The notes: generated by a model from the letters alone, not told the origin. Counted from the first letter of the stretch, positions 43,123-51,573 are shown. The stretch is DNA of 64,000 bases from Sphingomonas colocasiae (GCF_019880585.1 NZ_JAINVV010000004.1:248001-312000), one strand, 5' to 3'. Program-made: numbers and translations.

Positions 43123-43148
43123 GGAAATGTGCGGAAGAGCACATTTCC
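43123..43148 (-). terminator. Perfect 10-bp hairpin after rsmE
   Basis: GGAAATGTGC (43123-43132) and GCACATTTCC (43139-43148) form a 10-bp stem with six-base loop GGAAGA, lying just after the rsmE stop and before gshA. It probably terminates rsmE. Confidence 0.6.
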
Positions 43149-43170
43149 AGGGCCGCATCAGCCCACTCCC

Positions 43171-43917
43171 TCAGCTCCAGTCCCCGGCGGCGGCCATCCA
43201 CAGGCTGATCGCGGCGGCGGCGGCGGTTTCGGCGCGCAGGATGCGCGGCCCCAGCGATATGCCCACCGCCTGCGGCAGCGCGCGGATGGCGTCGCGTTCC
43301 TGGGGATCGAATCCGCCCTCCGGCCCGATCAGGATCGCCGCCGGCCCCCGATTCGCGCGCATCGCCTCCATGGCGGGGGCGCCGCCGGTCTCGTCGGCGA
43401 AGAACAGGTGGCGCTCCGCCGGCCAGTCGCGCAGCAGCGCCGCCAGCTTCACCGGTTCGGCGAGCGCGGGCAGCGCGGTGCGCCCGCATTGCTCCGCCGC
43501 CTCGATCATGTGGGTGCGCAGCCTTTCGCCGTTGAGCCGGTCGATCACGGTGCGGCGCGTCAGCACCGGCACCAGCCGGTCGACGCCCAGTTCGCACGCC
43601 TTTTCAGCCACCCAGTCGATCCGCCCCTTCTTGATCGGCGCGGCGCACAGCCACAGATCGGGCACCGCTTCGCGCGCGCGCAGCAATTCGGTGGCGCTGA
43701 GCGTCAGGTCCCGCCGGCCGATCGCGACGGCCTCCGCGCGCCATTCGCCCGTCCGGTCGTCGAACAGGCGCACGGCGCCGCCGGGTTTCAGCCGCATCAC
43801 CGCGATCAGATAATGCGCCTGTCCGCCATCGATGCGGATCTCGTCGCCCTTGGCGATCTCGGTATCGATGAACAGGCGGGGGGTGCTGTCGGGCGGCCAG
43901 GCGGGGGTTGCGGTCAT
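43171..43917 (-). CDS. rsmE: 16S rRNA (uracil-1498-N3)-methyltransferase RsmE
   Basis: The 248-residue SPOUT-family enzyme methylates U1498 of 16S rRNA. The N-terminal PUA-like part (IRIDGGQAHYLIAVMRLKPG) precedes the knotted SAM-binding domain. ILIGPEGGFDPQERDAIRAL and ISLGPRILRAETAAAAAISL are the RsmE signatures. It is divergent from ubiA, with only 42 bp between the start codons, so their promoters must overlap. The function is housekeeping. Confidence 0.94.
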   Translation of the reverse strand: MTATPAWPPDSTPRLFIDTEIAKGDEIRIDGGQAHYLIAVMRLKPGGAVRLFDDRTGEWRAEAVAIGRRDLTLSATELLRAREAVPDLWLCAAPIKKGRIDWVAEKACELGVDRLVPVLTRRTVIDRLNGERLRTHMIEAAEQCGRTALPALAEPVKLAALLRDWPAERHLFFADETGGAPAMEAMRANRGPAAILIGPEGGFDPQERDAIRALPQAVGISLGPRILRAETAAAAAISLWMAAAGDWS

Positions 43918-43959
43918 GCCGCTATGTACCGCGCCGCGCGGCCGGGTACATAGGGGGAG

Positions 43960-44874
43960 ATGAGCGCCGAGTCAGAGATCGTCCCCGACACCCAATATGG
44001 CGCGCTGATGCGCGCGCTGCCCGCGAAACTGCGCGCCTTCGCGCTGCTCGCCCGGTTCGACCGGCCGATCGGCTGGTGGCTGCTGTTCTGGCCCTGCGCC
44101 TGGGGCGTCGCGCTGGCGGGCGGGCTGCGCGATCAGTGGAGCCTGGTGTTCTGGCTGCTGCTGGGCGCCGTCGCCATGCGCGGGGCGGGCTGCGTCTATA
44201 ACGATATCGTCGATCGCGACCTCGATCGCAGCGTCGCGCGCACGCGCAGCCGCCCGCTCGCCAGCGGCGCGGTGTCGCTGAAGGCGGCCTGGGGCTGGCT
44301 GTTGCTGTTGTGCCTGATCGGGCTGGCGGTGCTGTTGCGGCTCGATCGCGTCGCGCAGGTGATCGCGCTCGCCAGCCTCGCGCCGGTCGCCGCCTATCCC
44401 TTCATGAAGCGCATCACTTGGTGGCCGCAGGCCTGGCTGGGCCTGGTCTTCTCCTGGGGCGCGCTGGTCGGCTGGGCGGCGGTGCGCGGCGCTGTCGAGC
44501 CGCCGATGCTGCTGCTCTATGCCGGATCGATCTGCTGGGTGATCGGCTATGACACGCTCTACGCGCTTCAGGATCGCGAGGATGACGCGCTGATCGGCAT
44601 CCGTTCCTCCGCGCGGCGGATGGGCAGCCATGTGCGCGGCGGCGTGCTCGGCTTCTATGTCGCGGCGATCGCGCTTTGGGCGGCGGCGACCTGGCTGGTG
44701 CGGCCGGACTGGATCGCGCTGGCGGCGCTGCTGCCGGTGGCGGCGCATCTGCTGTGGCAGGTGGCCGCGCTCGATCCCGATGACGGGCTGGACGGGCTGA
44801 TCAAGTTCCGCGCGAACCGGTTCGCGGGTTTCCTGATGTTCCTCGCCTGCGCCGCGATCGGCACCGCCGGTTGA
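43960..44874 (+). CDS. ubiA: 4-hydroxybenzoate polyprenyltransferase
   Basis: The 304-residue inner-membrane prenyltransferase attaches the polyprenyl tail to 4-hydroxybenzoate in ubiquinone synthesis. The first aspartate-rich motif is YNDIVDRDLDRSVARTRSRP and the second is DTLYALQDREDDALIGIRSS. About eight membrane segments lie between and after them. Divergent from rsmE. A hairpin-type element follows at 44919 before the pmbA gene. The specificity for 4-hydroxybenzoate is inferred from length and motif spacing. Confidence 0.93.
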   Translation: MSAESEIVPDTQYGALMRALPAKLRAFALLARFDRPIGWWLLFWPCAWGVALAGGLRDQWSLVFWLLLGAVAMRGAGCVYNDIVDRDLDRSVARTRSRPLASGAVSLKAAWGWLLLLCLIGLAVLLRLDRVAQVIALASLAPVAAYPFMKRITWWPQAWLGLVFSWGALVGWAAVRGAVEPPMLLLYAGSICWVIGYDTLYALQDREDDALIGIRSSARRMGSHVRGGVLGFYVAAIALWAAATWLVRPDWIALAALLPVAAHLLWQVAALDPDDGLDGLIKFRANRFAGFLMFLACAAIGTAG

Positions 44875-44918
44875 TCGGGGCTGGCAACCGCGCGCACTAC
44901 GGATTTCCCCGTTTGTCG

Positions 44919-44966
44919 TGGTTCCCGGGCCGGCAGGTGTTGCCACCTGCCTTGGAACCACTCTAG
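44919..44966. repeat. Hairpin element after ubiA (family D)
   Basis: GGCAGGTG (44932-44939) pairs with CACCTGCC (44944-44951), and GGTTCC/GGAACC extends it. The 40 bases at 44927-44966 match 47360-47399 at 30 of 40 positions, so it is a dispersed element as well as a possible ubiA terminator. Confidence 0.6.
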
Positions 44967-44975
44967 GTGCGAGAA

Positions 44976-46322
44976 ATGCTCAGCGTATCCCAAGCCGAAT
45001 CCCATGCCGCCGATCTGGTGGCGCTCGCCCGCAAGGCCGGCGCCGACGCCGCCGATGCCCTGTATGTGGGCGGCGCCTCCACCCAGGTGCAGATGCGGCT
45101 GGGCGCGCTTGAGGATGTCGAACGCTCCGAGGGGGAGGAGATCGGCCTGCGCGCCTTTGTCGGCCGCCGTTCGGCCAGCGCCTCCACATCCGATCTGACG
45201 CCGCAATCCTTCGCCGCGCTGGTCGAGCGTGTCGTCGCGATGGCGCGCGAGGCGCCGGAGGATCCCTGGGCCGGGCTCGCGCCCGAGGACCGGCTGATGC
45301 GCGGCGAGCCCCCCGTGCTCGACATCGACGATGGCGGCGCCGCCGAACCCGCCGGGCTCAAGGTGCGCGCGCTGGAGGCGGAAGACGCGGCGCGCGCGGT
45401 GGCGGGCGTCACCAACAGCGAGGGCGCGGGCGCCAGCGCGGGCCGTTCGATCGCGGCGCTCGCCACCTCGGCGGGCTTCGCGCGCGGCTATGCCGGCAGC
45501 AGCCACGGCGTTTCGGCGAGCGTGCTGGCGGGCACGGGCGCGGGCATGCAGCGCGATTACGCGCATCATTCGGCGCGCCATATCGGCGATCTCGACGATG
45601 CCGCCGCGATCGGCCGCCAGGCGGGCGAGCGCGCGGTGGCGCGGCTCGATCCTGCGCGCCCGCGCAGCGGCGCGATGCCCGTCGTCTATGATCCGCGCGT
45701 GTCGGCGGGGCTGCTCGGCCCGCTGATGGGCGCGATCAACGGCGCCGCGATCGCGCGCAAGACCAGCTTCCTGCTCGACGCGCTGGGCCAGCCGGTGTTC
45801 GCGCCGGGCGTGCGCGTGGTCGACGATCCGCTGCGCGCGCGCGGCCTGCGCTCGCGCCCGTTCGACGGAGAAGGACTGGCGACCGGCGAAACCGTGATCA
45901 TCGACGATGGCGTGCTGACCGGCTGGCTGATGACCGCCGCCGCCGCGCGCCAGCTCGGCCTTGCGCCCACCGGCCATGCGGTGCGCGGCGTGGGCGGCCC
46001 GCCGGGGGCGAGCAGCACCAATCTCCACATGGCGGCGGGCGCCGTCAGCCCCGCGGACCTGATCGCCGACATCGCCTATGGCGTTTATGTGAACGAGCTG
46101 ATCGGCATGGGTGTGAACGGCGTGACCGGCGATTACAGCCGCGGCGCTTCCGGCTTCCTGATCGAGAATGGCCGGATCACCCGCCCGATCGCGGAGATGA
46201 CGGTGGCGGGCAATCTGAAGGACATGTTCCGCCAGCTCGTGCCCGCCGACGATCTGGAATTCCGCTACGCGGTCAACGCCCCGACGCTGCGCATCGAGGG
46301 CATGACGGTGGCCGGTGCCTGA
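44976..46322 (+). CDS. pmbA: TldD/PmbA-family protein, PmbA (TldE) subunit
   Basis: The 448-residue protein is the PmbA/TldE type of a heterodimeric zinc protease (with TldD) that degrades peptides and matures some microcins. The family blocks are LEDVERSEGEEIGLRAFVGR, FDGEGLATGETVIIDDGVLT, and GVNGVTGDYSRGASGFLIEN near the C-terminus. It lacks the TldD HExxxH motif, as PmbA members do. The ATG at 44976 is preferred over a GTG at 44967. Its stop overlaps the start of the phosphatase gene. TldD is expected elsewhere in the genome. Confidence 0.9.
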   Translation: MLSVSQAESHAADLVALARKAGADAADALYVGGASTQVQMRLGALEDVERSEGEEIGLRAFVGRRSASASTSDLTPQSFAALVERVVAMAREAPEDPWAGLAPEDRLMRGEPPVLDIDDGGAAEPAGLKVRALEAEDAARAVAGVTNSEGAGASAGRSIAALATSAGFARGYAGSSHGVSASVLAGTGAGMQRDYAHHSARHIGDLDDAAAIGRQAGERAVARLDPARPRSGAMPVVYDPRVSAGLLGPLMGAINGAAIARKTSFLLDALGQPVFAPGVRVVDDPLRARGLRSRPFDGEGLATGETVIIDDGVLTGWLMTAAAARQLGLAPTGHAVRGVGGPPGASSTNLHMAAGAVSPADLIADIAYGVYVNELIGMGVNGVTGDYSRGASGFLIENGRITRPIAEMTVAGNLKDMFRQLVPADDLEFRYAVNAPTLRIEGMTVAGA

Positions 46323-47094
46323 AACGCTGATCGATCGGGTCGCGGAGATCGCGGCGGAGGCCGGGGCGATGGCGCTCTCGCGGTGCGAAAGCGACTATAA
46401 ACGCTGGGAAAAGGCGCCGGGCAATCCGGTGTGCGAGATCGACCATGCCGTGAACGACATGCTGCGCGAGCGGCTGTACGCGCTCGATCCCGAAGCGGGC
46501 TGGCTGTCCGAGGAGACGGTGGACAGCGCCGAACGGCTGCTGGTGCCGCGCGTGTGGGTGGTCGATCCGATCGACGGCACGCGCGACTATATGCGCGGCC
46601 GCCCCGGCTGGGCGGTGAGCGTGGCGCTGATCGAGGGCGGCGTGCCCGTGCTGGGCGTGCTCGACGCGCCGGCGCGCGGCGAGCAATGGCGCGCGGTGGC
46701 CGGGCGCGGCGCGTGGCGCAACGGCGTGCCGCTGAGCGCCAGCACGCGCACCGCCTTTCCCGGCGCGCGCGTGCCGACCGACGCGCTGCCCAAGGTGGAC
46801 AGCGATCTGACCGCGGTGTTCAAGCCCAATTCGATCGCGCTGCGCATCGCGATGGTCGCCGCCGACGAGGCCGATCTGCTCGCCACGCTGCGCTGGGGCA
46901 ATGAATGGGACATCGCCGCCGCCGTGCTGATCGCGCGCGAGGCGGGCGCGTGCGTGACCGACGCGTTCGGCGGCGCGCTGCGCTTCAACAGCACCAGGGG
47001 CGAAGCCTTCGGCGTGATCGCCAGCGCCCCCGGCATCCACGCCGCCGCGGTGGAGCGGCTGCGCGACCGCGCGGAAAAGGGGATCGTGCGTTAG
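46315..47094 (+). CDS. Inositol-monophosphatase-family phosphatase
   Basis: The 259-residue protein has the family metal motifs: GWLSEETVD, VVDPIDGTRDYMRG and GNEWDIAAAVLIAREAGACV. The family includes inositol monophosphatase, fructose-1,6-bisphosphatase and PAP phosphatase CysQ; I cannot choose between them. It starts with a GTG inside the end of pmbA (8-base overlap), so the two are co-translated. A repeat-filled 300-bp gap follows. Confidence 0.88.
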   Translation: MPETLIDRVAEIAAEAGAMALSRCESDYKRWEKAPGNPVCEIDHAVNDMLRERLYALDPEAGWLSEETVDSAERLLVPRVWVVDPIDGTRDYMRGRPGWAVSVALIEGGVPVLGVLDAPARGEQWRAVAGRGAWRNGVPLSASTRTAFPGARVPTDALPKVDSDLTAVFKPNSIALRIAMVAADEADLLATLRWGNEWDIAAAVLIAREAGACVTDAFGGALRFNSTRGEAFGVIASAPGIHAAAVERLRDRAEKGIVR

Positions 47095-47124
47095 GGGGGC
47101 GCTGGGGGGATCGTGCTGCTCGGG

Positions 47125-47235
47125 ACGAAGTCGGCCGTAGGCCAACCCCACACGTCATCCCAGCGCAGGCTGGGATCTGCCGCAGGAAATAGCGCGAACT
47201 GGTTGGGAGACCCCAGCCTGCGCTGGGGTGACGCG
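47125..47235. repeat. Family B inverted repeat plus adjoining 26-bp unit shared with 59464
   Basis: The family B copy runs 47154-47235 (CGTCATCCCAGCGCAGGCTG to GGGGTGACGC). Directly left of it, 47125-47150 starts GACGAAGTCGGCCGTAGGCC and is the exact reverse complement of 59464-59489. The gap 47095-47395 holds no gene, only these elements. Confidence 0.75.
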
Positions 47236-47295
47236 TTGGATAGAGCTGGGATGCGCAAGAGTCGACTTCCCCCGAATGGCATGAACCTCCGCTCT

Positions 47296-47332
47296 AGAGT
47301 CGGTCCAGTTCAGATTGAATCGGATCGACTCT
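47296..47332. repeat. Hairpin with AGAGTCG/CGACTCT arms
   Basis: AGAGTCG (47296-47302) pairs with CGACTCT (47326-47332) around AT-rich sequence including CAGATTGAATCGG. It is a further small intergenic stem; it may serve as a terminator for the pmbA-phosphatase pair. Confidence 0.5.
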
Positions 47333-47359
47333 GAATGTCCTTTATTTATCGTGCCTTAT

Positions 47360-47399
47360 GGGCCGACAGGTGATTCCGCCTGCCTCGAAATCATCCTAA
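47360..47399. repeat. Family D element, second copy
   Basis: Matches 44927-44966 at 30 of 40 bases (GGGCCGACAGGTGATTCCGC onward). Its right end overlaps the stop codon region of the VOC gene by four bases. Confidence 0.55.
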
Positions 47400-47755
47400 C
47401 GGCTCCCGTCGAAGCGGAGCATGTTGCCGAAGGGATCGGTGATCGTCGCTTCGTCCCCGTCGGCGCCCGGCCGGGCGAAGCGGGCGCGTTTGTCGGCGAG
47501 CTCGCGGAAGAAGGCGCGGGGGTTCGCGGTCCGGATCCAGACCACGGTGCCGGGCGTGCCGTCTCCATAATGTTCGCTCAGATGCAGTTTCAGCCCCGAT
47601 CGCGAGACCTGTGCGTAAAGCGGCAGATCGGGCGCGAAGCGATGTTCCCAGTCGAGCGTGAAACCCAGGAAATCGACGTAGAATTCCATCGCCTTCGCGA
47701 TGTCGTAGATGCGCAGCACCGGAATGCCCGGCTCGAAGGTGATCGCGTCCGTCAT
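47396..47755 (-). CDS. VOC-superfamily protein (glyoxalase/bleomycin-resistance type)
   Basis: The 119-residue protein shows the paired beta-alpha-beta modules of the vicinal-oxygen-chelate fold: VLRIYDIAKAMEFYVDFLGF, LPLYAQVSRSGLKLHLSEHY and EATITDPFGNMLRF. Such proteins are glyoxalases, dioxygenases or drug-binding resistance proteins. The E/H metal set is only partly present, so binding rather than catalysis is possible. GGAGGG precedes the ATG at 47755. It stands alone in a repeat-rich stretch. Confidence 0.87.
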   Translation of the reverse strand: MTDAITFEPGIPVLRIYDIAKAMEFYVDFLGFTLDWEHRFAPDLPLYAQVSRSGLKLHLSEHYGDGTPGTVVWIRTANPRAFFRELADKRARFARPGADGDEATITDPFGNMLRFDGSR

Positions 47756-47873
47756 CCTGCCCTCCTGACCGGCGATCCGGTCCATTCCGGATCTATCTCC
47801 GCCGCTGTCTTAACCTCTCCGAAACCGCCGCGCGCCACTTCGGTGCCGCTGGCCGGGAGGAACCATAATCAAC

Positions 47874-48029
47874 ATGCTGCGGAAATTGTTCAGCGAAAAG
47901 TGCGGCGCGACCGCGATCGAATATGCGCTGATCGCCTCGTTGATCTCGCTCGCCTGCACCATCGCCTTCGTGAATCTCGGCCTGTCGCTCAACGACGTAT
48001 TCGGCACGCTCATCAATGCGATGAGCTAG
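47874..48029 (+). CDS. Flp/Fap-type type IVb pilin (51 aa)
   Basis: Short gene encoding a typical Flp pilin: basic leader MLRKLFSEKCG, then ATAIEYALIASLISLACTIA. Cleavage by the TadV/CpaA prepilin peptidase is expected after G11, leaving the conserved Glu at mature position 5. GGAGG lies upstream. No other tad/cpa gene is present in the window, so this is an orphan pilin here. The product would polymerise into Flp pili for surface adhesion if the machinery is encoded elsewhere. Confidence 0.85.
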   Translation: MLRKLFSEKCGATAIEYALIASLISLACTIAFVNLGLSLNDVFGTLINAMS

Positions 48030-48030
48030 A

Positions 48031-48074
48031 GCATTTTCAAGTTGACCTTTTACGGTCAACGGCTCGGAAAATGC
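48031..48074 (+). terminator. Double-stem hairpin after the Flp pilin gene
   Basis: GCATTTTC (48031-48038) pairs with GAAAATGC (48067-48074), and inside it GTTGACC (48041-48047) pairs with GGTCAAC (48054-48060). It starts two bases after the pilin stop. Confidence 0.6.
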
Positions 48075-48117
48075 GGCCACGAAAGACACGGGCGTTTCCG
48101 CTCATTGTGGAAATGTT

Positions 48118-48552
48118 CTAGGCTTCCGCGATCCGGGGCACGCCCAGCCTGGGGATGTCGATCGCGGGGCAGCGGTCCATCACCACCTTCAGCCCGGCCG
48201 CCTCGGCGCGGGCGGCGGCGGCCTCGTTGATCACGCCCAATTGCATCCAGACCGATTTCGCGCCCGCCGCGATCGCCTGGTCCACCGCGTCGCCCGCGGC
48301 TTCGGGGCGGCGGAAGATGTCGACCATGTCGATCGGCTCGCCGATCTGGGCGAGTTCGCGCCAGATATATTCGCCATGCACATGTTCGCCGGTGATCTGC
48401 GGATTCACCGGGATCACGCGATAGCCGTGATCCTGCAGGAAGCGCATCACCCGGTAGCTCGGCCGGTCGGGCCGGTCCGACGCGCCGACCAGCGCGATCG
48501 TGCGGGTTTCGGTGAGCAGGGCGGCGATATCCTCGTCTCGGGTCAGGGGCAT
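48118..48552 (-). CDS. CoA-binding domain protein (YccU-like)
   Basis: The 144-residue Rossmann-fold protein has TIALVGASDRPDRPSYRVMR, VIPVNPQ and a late GAKSVWMQLGVINE, the set of the stand-alone CoA-binding family related to succinyl-CoA synthetase alpha. It probably binds CoA or acyl-CoA and has no catalytic histidine. The mrp gene is upstream on the same strand with 28 bp between them, so the two may be co-transcribed. Confidence 0.88.
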   Translation of the reverse strand: MPLTRDEDIAALLTETRTIALVGASDRPDRPSYRVMRFLQDHGYRVIPVNPQITGEHVHGEYIWRELAQIGEPIDMVDIFRRPEAAGDAVDQAIAAGAKSVWMQLGVINEAAAARAEAAGLKVVMDRCPAIDIPRLGVPRIAEA

Positions 48553-48580
48553 CGAATCATCCTTTCGCCACCTTAACGAT

Positions 48581-49549
48581 CTAGTGTGCCGGCTGGTTCA
48601 ACCATTCGGCGATGCGCGCCGCGATCGCGTGGAAGGCGGCCGCCTCCGCGCCGTCGCCGGCGGCGGGGGGCTGGCCCGCGTCGGACGCGGTGCGGATCGC
48701 GAGGGTGAGCGGGATGCGGCCGAGGAAATCATGGCCCATCACATTCGCCGCCGCCTGCACGCCGCCGGCGCCGAAGGGATCGGAAACCTCGCCGCAATGC
48801 GGGCATTCGTAGCCCGCCATATTCTCGACCAGCCCGATGATCGGCACGCCCGCCTGCGCGAACAGGTCCATCGCGCGCGTCGCGTCCATCAGCGCCAGAT
48901 CCTGCGGGGTGGAGACGATCACCGCGCCCGCCGGCTTCTGCTTCTGGATCATCGAGAGCTGGACGTCGCCGGTGCCCGGCGGCAGATCGGCGATCAGCAG
49001 ATCGGCATCGCCCCAATCGGCGTCGATGATCTGGCCCAGCGCGTTGCCCGCCATCGGCCCGCGCCACGCGATCGCCTGACCCGGCTTGGCGAGATGCCCC
49101 ATCGAGAGCATCGGGATGCCGTGCGGGCTCATGATCGGGATCAGCTTCTTGTCCTCGGCCTGGGGCCGCTGGCCTTCCGTCGCCATCAGGCGCGGCTGCG
49201 ACGGGCCGTAGATATCGGCGTCGACCAGCCCGACCCTGAAGCCGAGCGCCTTGAGCGCCAGCGCCAGATTCGCCGCGACCGTCGACTTGCCGACGCCGCC
49301 CTTGCCGCTGCCCACCGCGATCAGGCGGCGGCCCTTCTTCTCGCTCGTCATCGCCACGCGTACTTCGGAAACGCCGTCCTGGGCGAGCAGCACCGCCTTG
49401 ATCGCACCTTCCATCTTCAGCCGTTCGTCACCCGAAAGCCCCGTCACGTCGAGAATCAGGCTGGCGCGTCCTTCGGCCAGCCGGAGCCCGGCGGCGCGGC
49501 CTTCGGCGATGGGGGAGATGGCGGCGAGCAGGCGATCTTGATCGGTCAT
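48581..49549 (-). CDS. mrp: Mrp/ApbC-type iron-sulfur cluster carrier ATPase
   Basis: The 322-residue protein has the N-terminal MIP18-like domain (about residues 1-65) and the deviant Walker A GSGKGGVGKST at 80-90. A C-x2-C (YECPHCGE) in the C-terminal part binds the transferable Fe-S cluster. It inserts or transfers clusters to apoproteins in the cytoplasm. The start at 49549 is the first ATG of the family-like N-terminus; no strong ribosome-binding site is seen. It is divergent from hflK, with a 69-bp shared gap. Confidence 0.93.
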   Translation of the reverse strand: MTDQDRLLAAISPIAEGRAAGLRLAEGRASLILDVTGLSGDERLKMEGAIKAVLLAQDGVSEVRVAMTSEKKGRRLIAVGSGKGGVGKSTVAANLALALKALGFRVGLVDADIYGPSQPRLMATEGQRPQAEDKKLIPIMSPHGIPMLSMGHLAKPGQAIAWRGPMAGNALGQIIDADWGDADLLIADLPPGTGDVQLSMIQKQKPAGAVIVSTPQDLALMDATRAMDLFAQAGVPIIGLVENMAGYECPHCGEVSDPFGAGGVQAAANVMGHDFLGRIPLTLAIRTASDAGQPPAAGDGAEAAAFHAIAARIAEWLNQPAH

Positions 49550-49606
49550 GCGCGCCAGATAGGCAGAGTTTCGGGCAATGCCACTGTTTTTCCCGAAAGT
49601 GCTTCC

Positions 49607-49612
49607 TATAAT
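49607..49612 (+). promoter_or_regulatory. TATAAT -10 seven bases before hflK
   Basis: A perfect TATAAT ends seven bases before the hflK ATG at 49619, and no Shine-Dalgarno sequence lies between. The start site should fall at or next to the ATG, so the mRNA may be leaderless. No clear -35 is visible. Confidence 0.4.
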
Positions 49613-49618
49613 GGCGGG

Positions 49619-50722
49619 ATGAACAAGAGATCGGGGTGGTTGGCGTCCATCGGCGCCGTGCTGAGTGAAAATGGTGGCCCATGGGGCAGCCGTGGTGGTG
49701 GTGACGGCGACGGATCGGGCGGCGGCAGGCCGAACCCATGGAGCCGTCCGCCCGGCGGCGATCGCTCGCGCCGGCCCGGTGGTGGCCGGCCCGGCCCGTC
49801 CGCGCTGGACCAGATCATGGCCAAGCTGCGCGAGCTGTTCGGCGGCGGCGGCATTGGCGGCGGGGGCTTCTCCGGCCCCGGCGGCATGGCGATCTGGCCC
49901 TATCTGATCGGCGGCTTCCTGTTCCTGTGGCTCGCCATGACCTCCGTCCACCGGATCGGCCCCGAACAGGCCGGCGTCGTCACCCAGCTCGGCCGCTATT
50001 CGCGCACCATGCAGCCCGGTGTCAGCTTCTCGTTGCCTGCGCCGCTCGAACGCGTGCAGAAGGTGGATATCCAGGCGATCCGCACCATTCCGATCGGCCA
50101 GCCCGGCGGCGACGACAATCTGGTGCTGACCGGCGACCAGAATCTCGTCGACCTCGCCTATACCGTGCGCTGGAGCGTCAAGCCGGGCGCGGCGGAACAA
50201 TATCTGTTCCAGCTTGCCGATCCCGAACAGACCATCGGCGAAGTCGCCGAAAGCGCGATGCGATCGGTGCTCGCCAATTTCACGCTGATCCAGGCGATCG
50301 GTCCCGGCCGTAACGAGGTGGAGCAGCGCGTCCGCGAGACGATGCAGGCGATCCTCGACGACTATAAGGCGGGCGTGCACATCCAGGGCGTCTCGATCAG
50401 CCAGGCCGATCCGCCGAGCGCGGTCAATGAGGCGTTCAAGGAAGTGACCGCCGCGCAGCAGCGCGTGCAATCCAACCTGAACGAGGCGCGCACCTATGCC
50501 CAGCAGGTGGTGGCGCGCGCGCAGGGCGAGGCTGAATCGTTCAACAAGGTCTATGAGCAATATCGCCTGGCCCCCGAAGTGACGCGGCGACGCATGTATT
50601 ATGAAACGATGGAACGGGTGCTTTCGAAAGTGGACAAGACCGTGGTCGAGGCGCCGGGCGTGACCCCCTATCTGCCGTTGCAGCAGCTTCAGCGCCGTCC
50701 GGCGGAAGGAGCGGCCCGATGA
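49619..50722 (+). CDS. hflK: FtsH protease modulator HflK
   Basis: The 367-residue SPFH-family protein has a Gly/Pro/Arg-rich cytoplasmic N-terminus, a membrane segment near residues 90-108 (IWPYLIGGFLFLWLAMTSV), and the band-7 domain (RIGPEQAGVVTQLGRYSRTM to TAAQQRVQSNLNEARTYAQQ). With HflC it forms a ring-shaped periplasmic complex around FtsH and restricts access of membrane substrates. The hflC start overlaps its stop by four bases. The N-terminus is unusually Gly-rich. Firm assignment. Confidence 0.95.
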   Translation: MNKRSGWLASIGAVLSENGGPWGSRGGGDGDGSGGGRPNPWSRPPGGDRSRRPGGGRPGPSALDQIMAKLRELFGGGGIGGGGFSGPGGMAIWPYLIGGFLFLWLAMTSVHRIGPEQAGVVTQLGRYSRTMQPGVSFSLPAPLERVQKVDIQAIRTIPIGQPGGDDNLVLTGDQNLVDLAYTVRWSVKPGAAEQYLFQLADPEQTIGEVAESAMRSVLANFTLIQAIGPGRNEVEQRVRETMQAILDDYKAGVHIQGVSISQADPPSAVNEAFKEVTAAQQRVQSNLNEARTYAQQVVARAQGEAESFNKVYEQYRLAPEVTRRRMYYETMERVLSKVDKTVVEAPGVTPYLPLQQLQRRPAEGAAR

Positions 50723-51573
50723 TCGATCGTATCGGACGCCATCCGATCGCCGCAGCGCTCGCCGCCATCGCGGCCCTGCTCATCCTCGCCTCCACCGTGG
50801 TGGTGGTGCCGGAGACCAAGCAGGGCGTGATCCTGCGCTTCGGCCAGCCCGTCCGGCTGATCAACGTCTATGATCCCAAGAAGAGCTTCGGCGGGGTCGG
50901 CGCGGGCGTGATCGCCAAATGGCCGTTCATCGACGACATCACCTGGATCGACAAGCGCATCCTGTCGATCAGCATGGACCAGCAACAGGTGCTGTCGACC
51001 GACCAGCTCCGTCTGCAGGTGGACGCATTCGCGCGCTTCCGCATCGTCGATCCGCTGCGTATGGTGATTACCGCCAAGAATCCGGACAATGTCGCCTCCG
51101 CGCTGCGCCCGATCCTGGGATCGGCGTTGCGCAACGAGCTGGGCAAGCGGCCCTTCGCCGCGTTGCTCAGCGCCGAACGTGGCCAGGTGATGGACAATAT
51201 CCAGTCCGCGCTGAACCGCACCGCGCGCCAATATGGCGCCGAGATCGTCGACGTGCGCATCAAGCGCGCCGACCTGCCCGAAGGCGCGCCGCTGGACAGC
51301 GCGCTGGAACGGATGCGCACCGCGCGCATCCAGGAAGCGCGCACGATCGAGGCGCAGGGCCTGAAACAGGCGCAGATCGTTCGCGCCCAGGCCGATGCCG
51401 ACGCCGCCAAGGCCTATGCCGAGGCGTTCAACAAGGATGCGGGCTTCTACGATTTCTATCGGGCCATGCAGTCCTATGAACAGACTTTCACGCCCGGCGA
51501 GGGCAAGGGCGCGTCGTCGATCATCCTGTCGCCGGACAACAGCTATCTGCGTGAGTTCCGGGGCGCGCGCTGA
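50719..51573 (+). CDS. hflC: FtsH protease modulator HflC
   Basis: The 284-residue SPFH partner of HflK has one N-terminal membrane segment (AAALAAIAALLILASTVVVV region), then the band-7 domain (KQGVILRFGQPVRLINVYDP, ILSISMDQQQVLSTDQLRLQ) and a helical stretch with KQAQIVRAQADADAAKAYAE. It overlaps hflK by four bases. The degP gene follows on the same strand 98 bp on, giving a membrane/periplasmic quality-control set. Confidence 0.95.
   Translation: MIDRIGRHPIAAALAAIAALLILASTVVVVPETKQGVILRFGQPVRLINVYDPKKSFGGVGAGVIAKWPFIDDITWIDKRILSISMDQQQVLSTDQLRLQVDAFARFRIVDPLRMVITAKNPDNVASALRPILGSALRNELGKRPFAALLSAERGQVMDNIQSALNRTARQYGAEIVDVRIKRADLPEGAPLDSALERMRTARIQEARTIEAQGLKQAQIVRAQADADAAKAYAEAFNKDAGFYDFYRAMQSYEQTFTPGEGKGASSIILSPDNSYLREFRGAR

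Noticed and set aside
48500-49618. An N-terminal extension of hflK reading through the mrp gene
   Set aside because: The extension lies antisense to mrp and is Arg/His-rich; hflK has a proper ATG at 49619.
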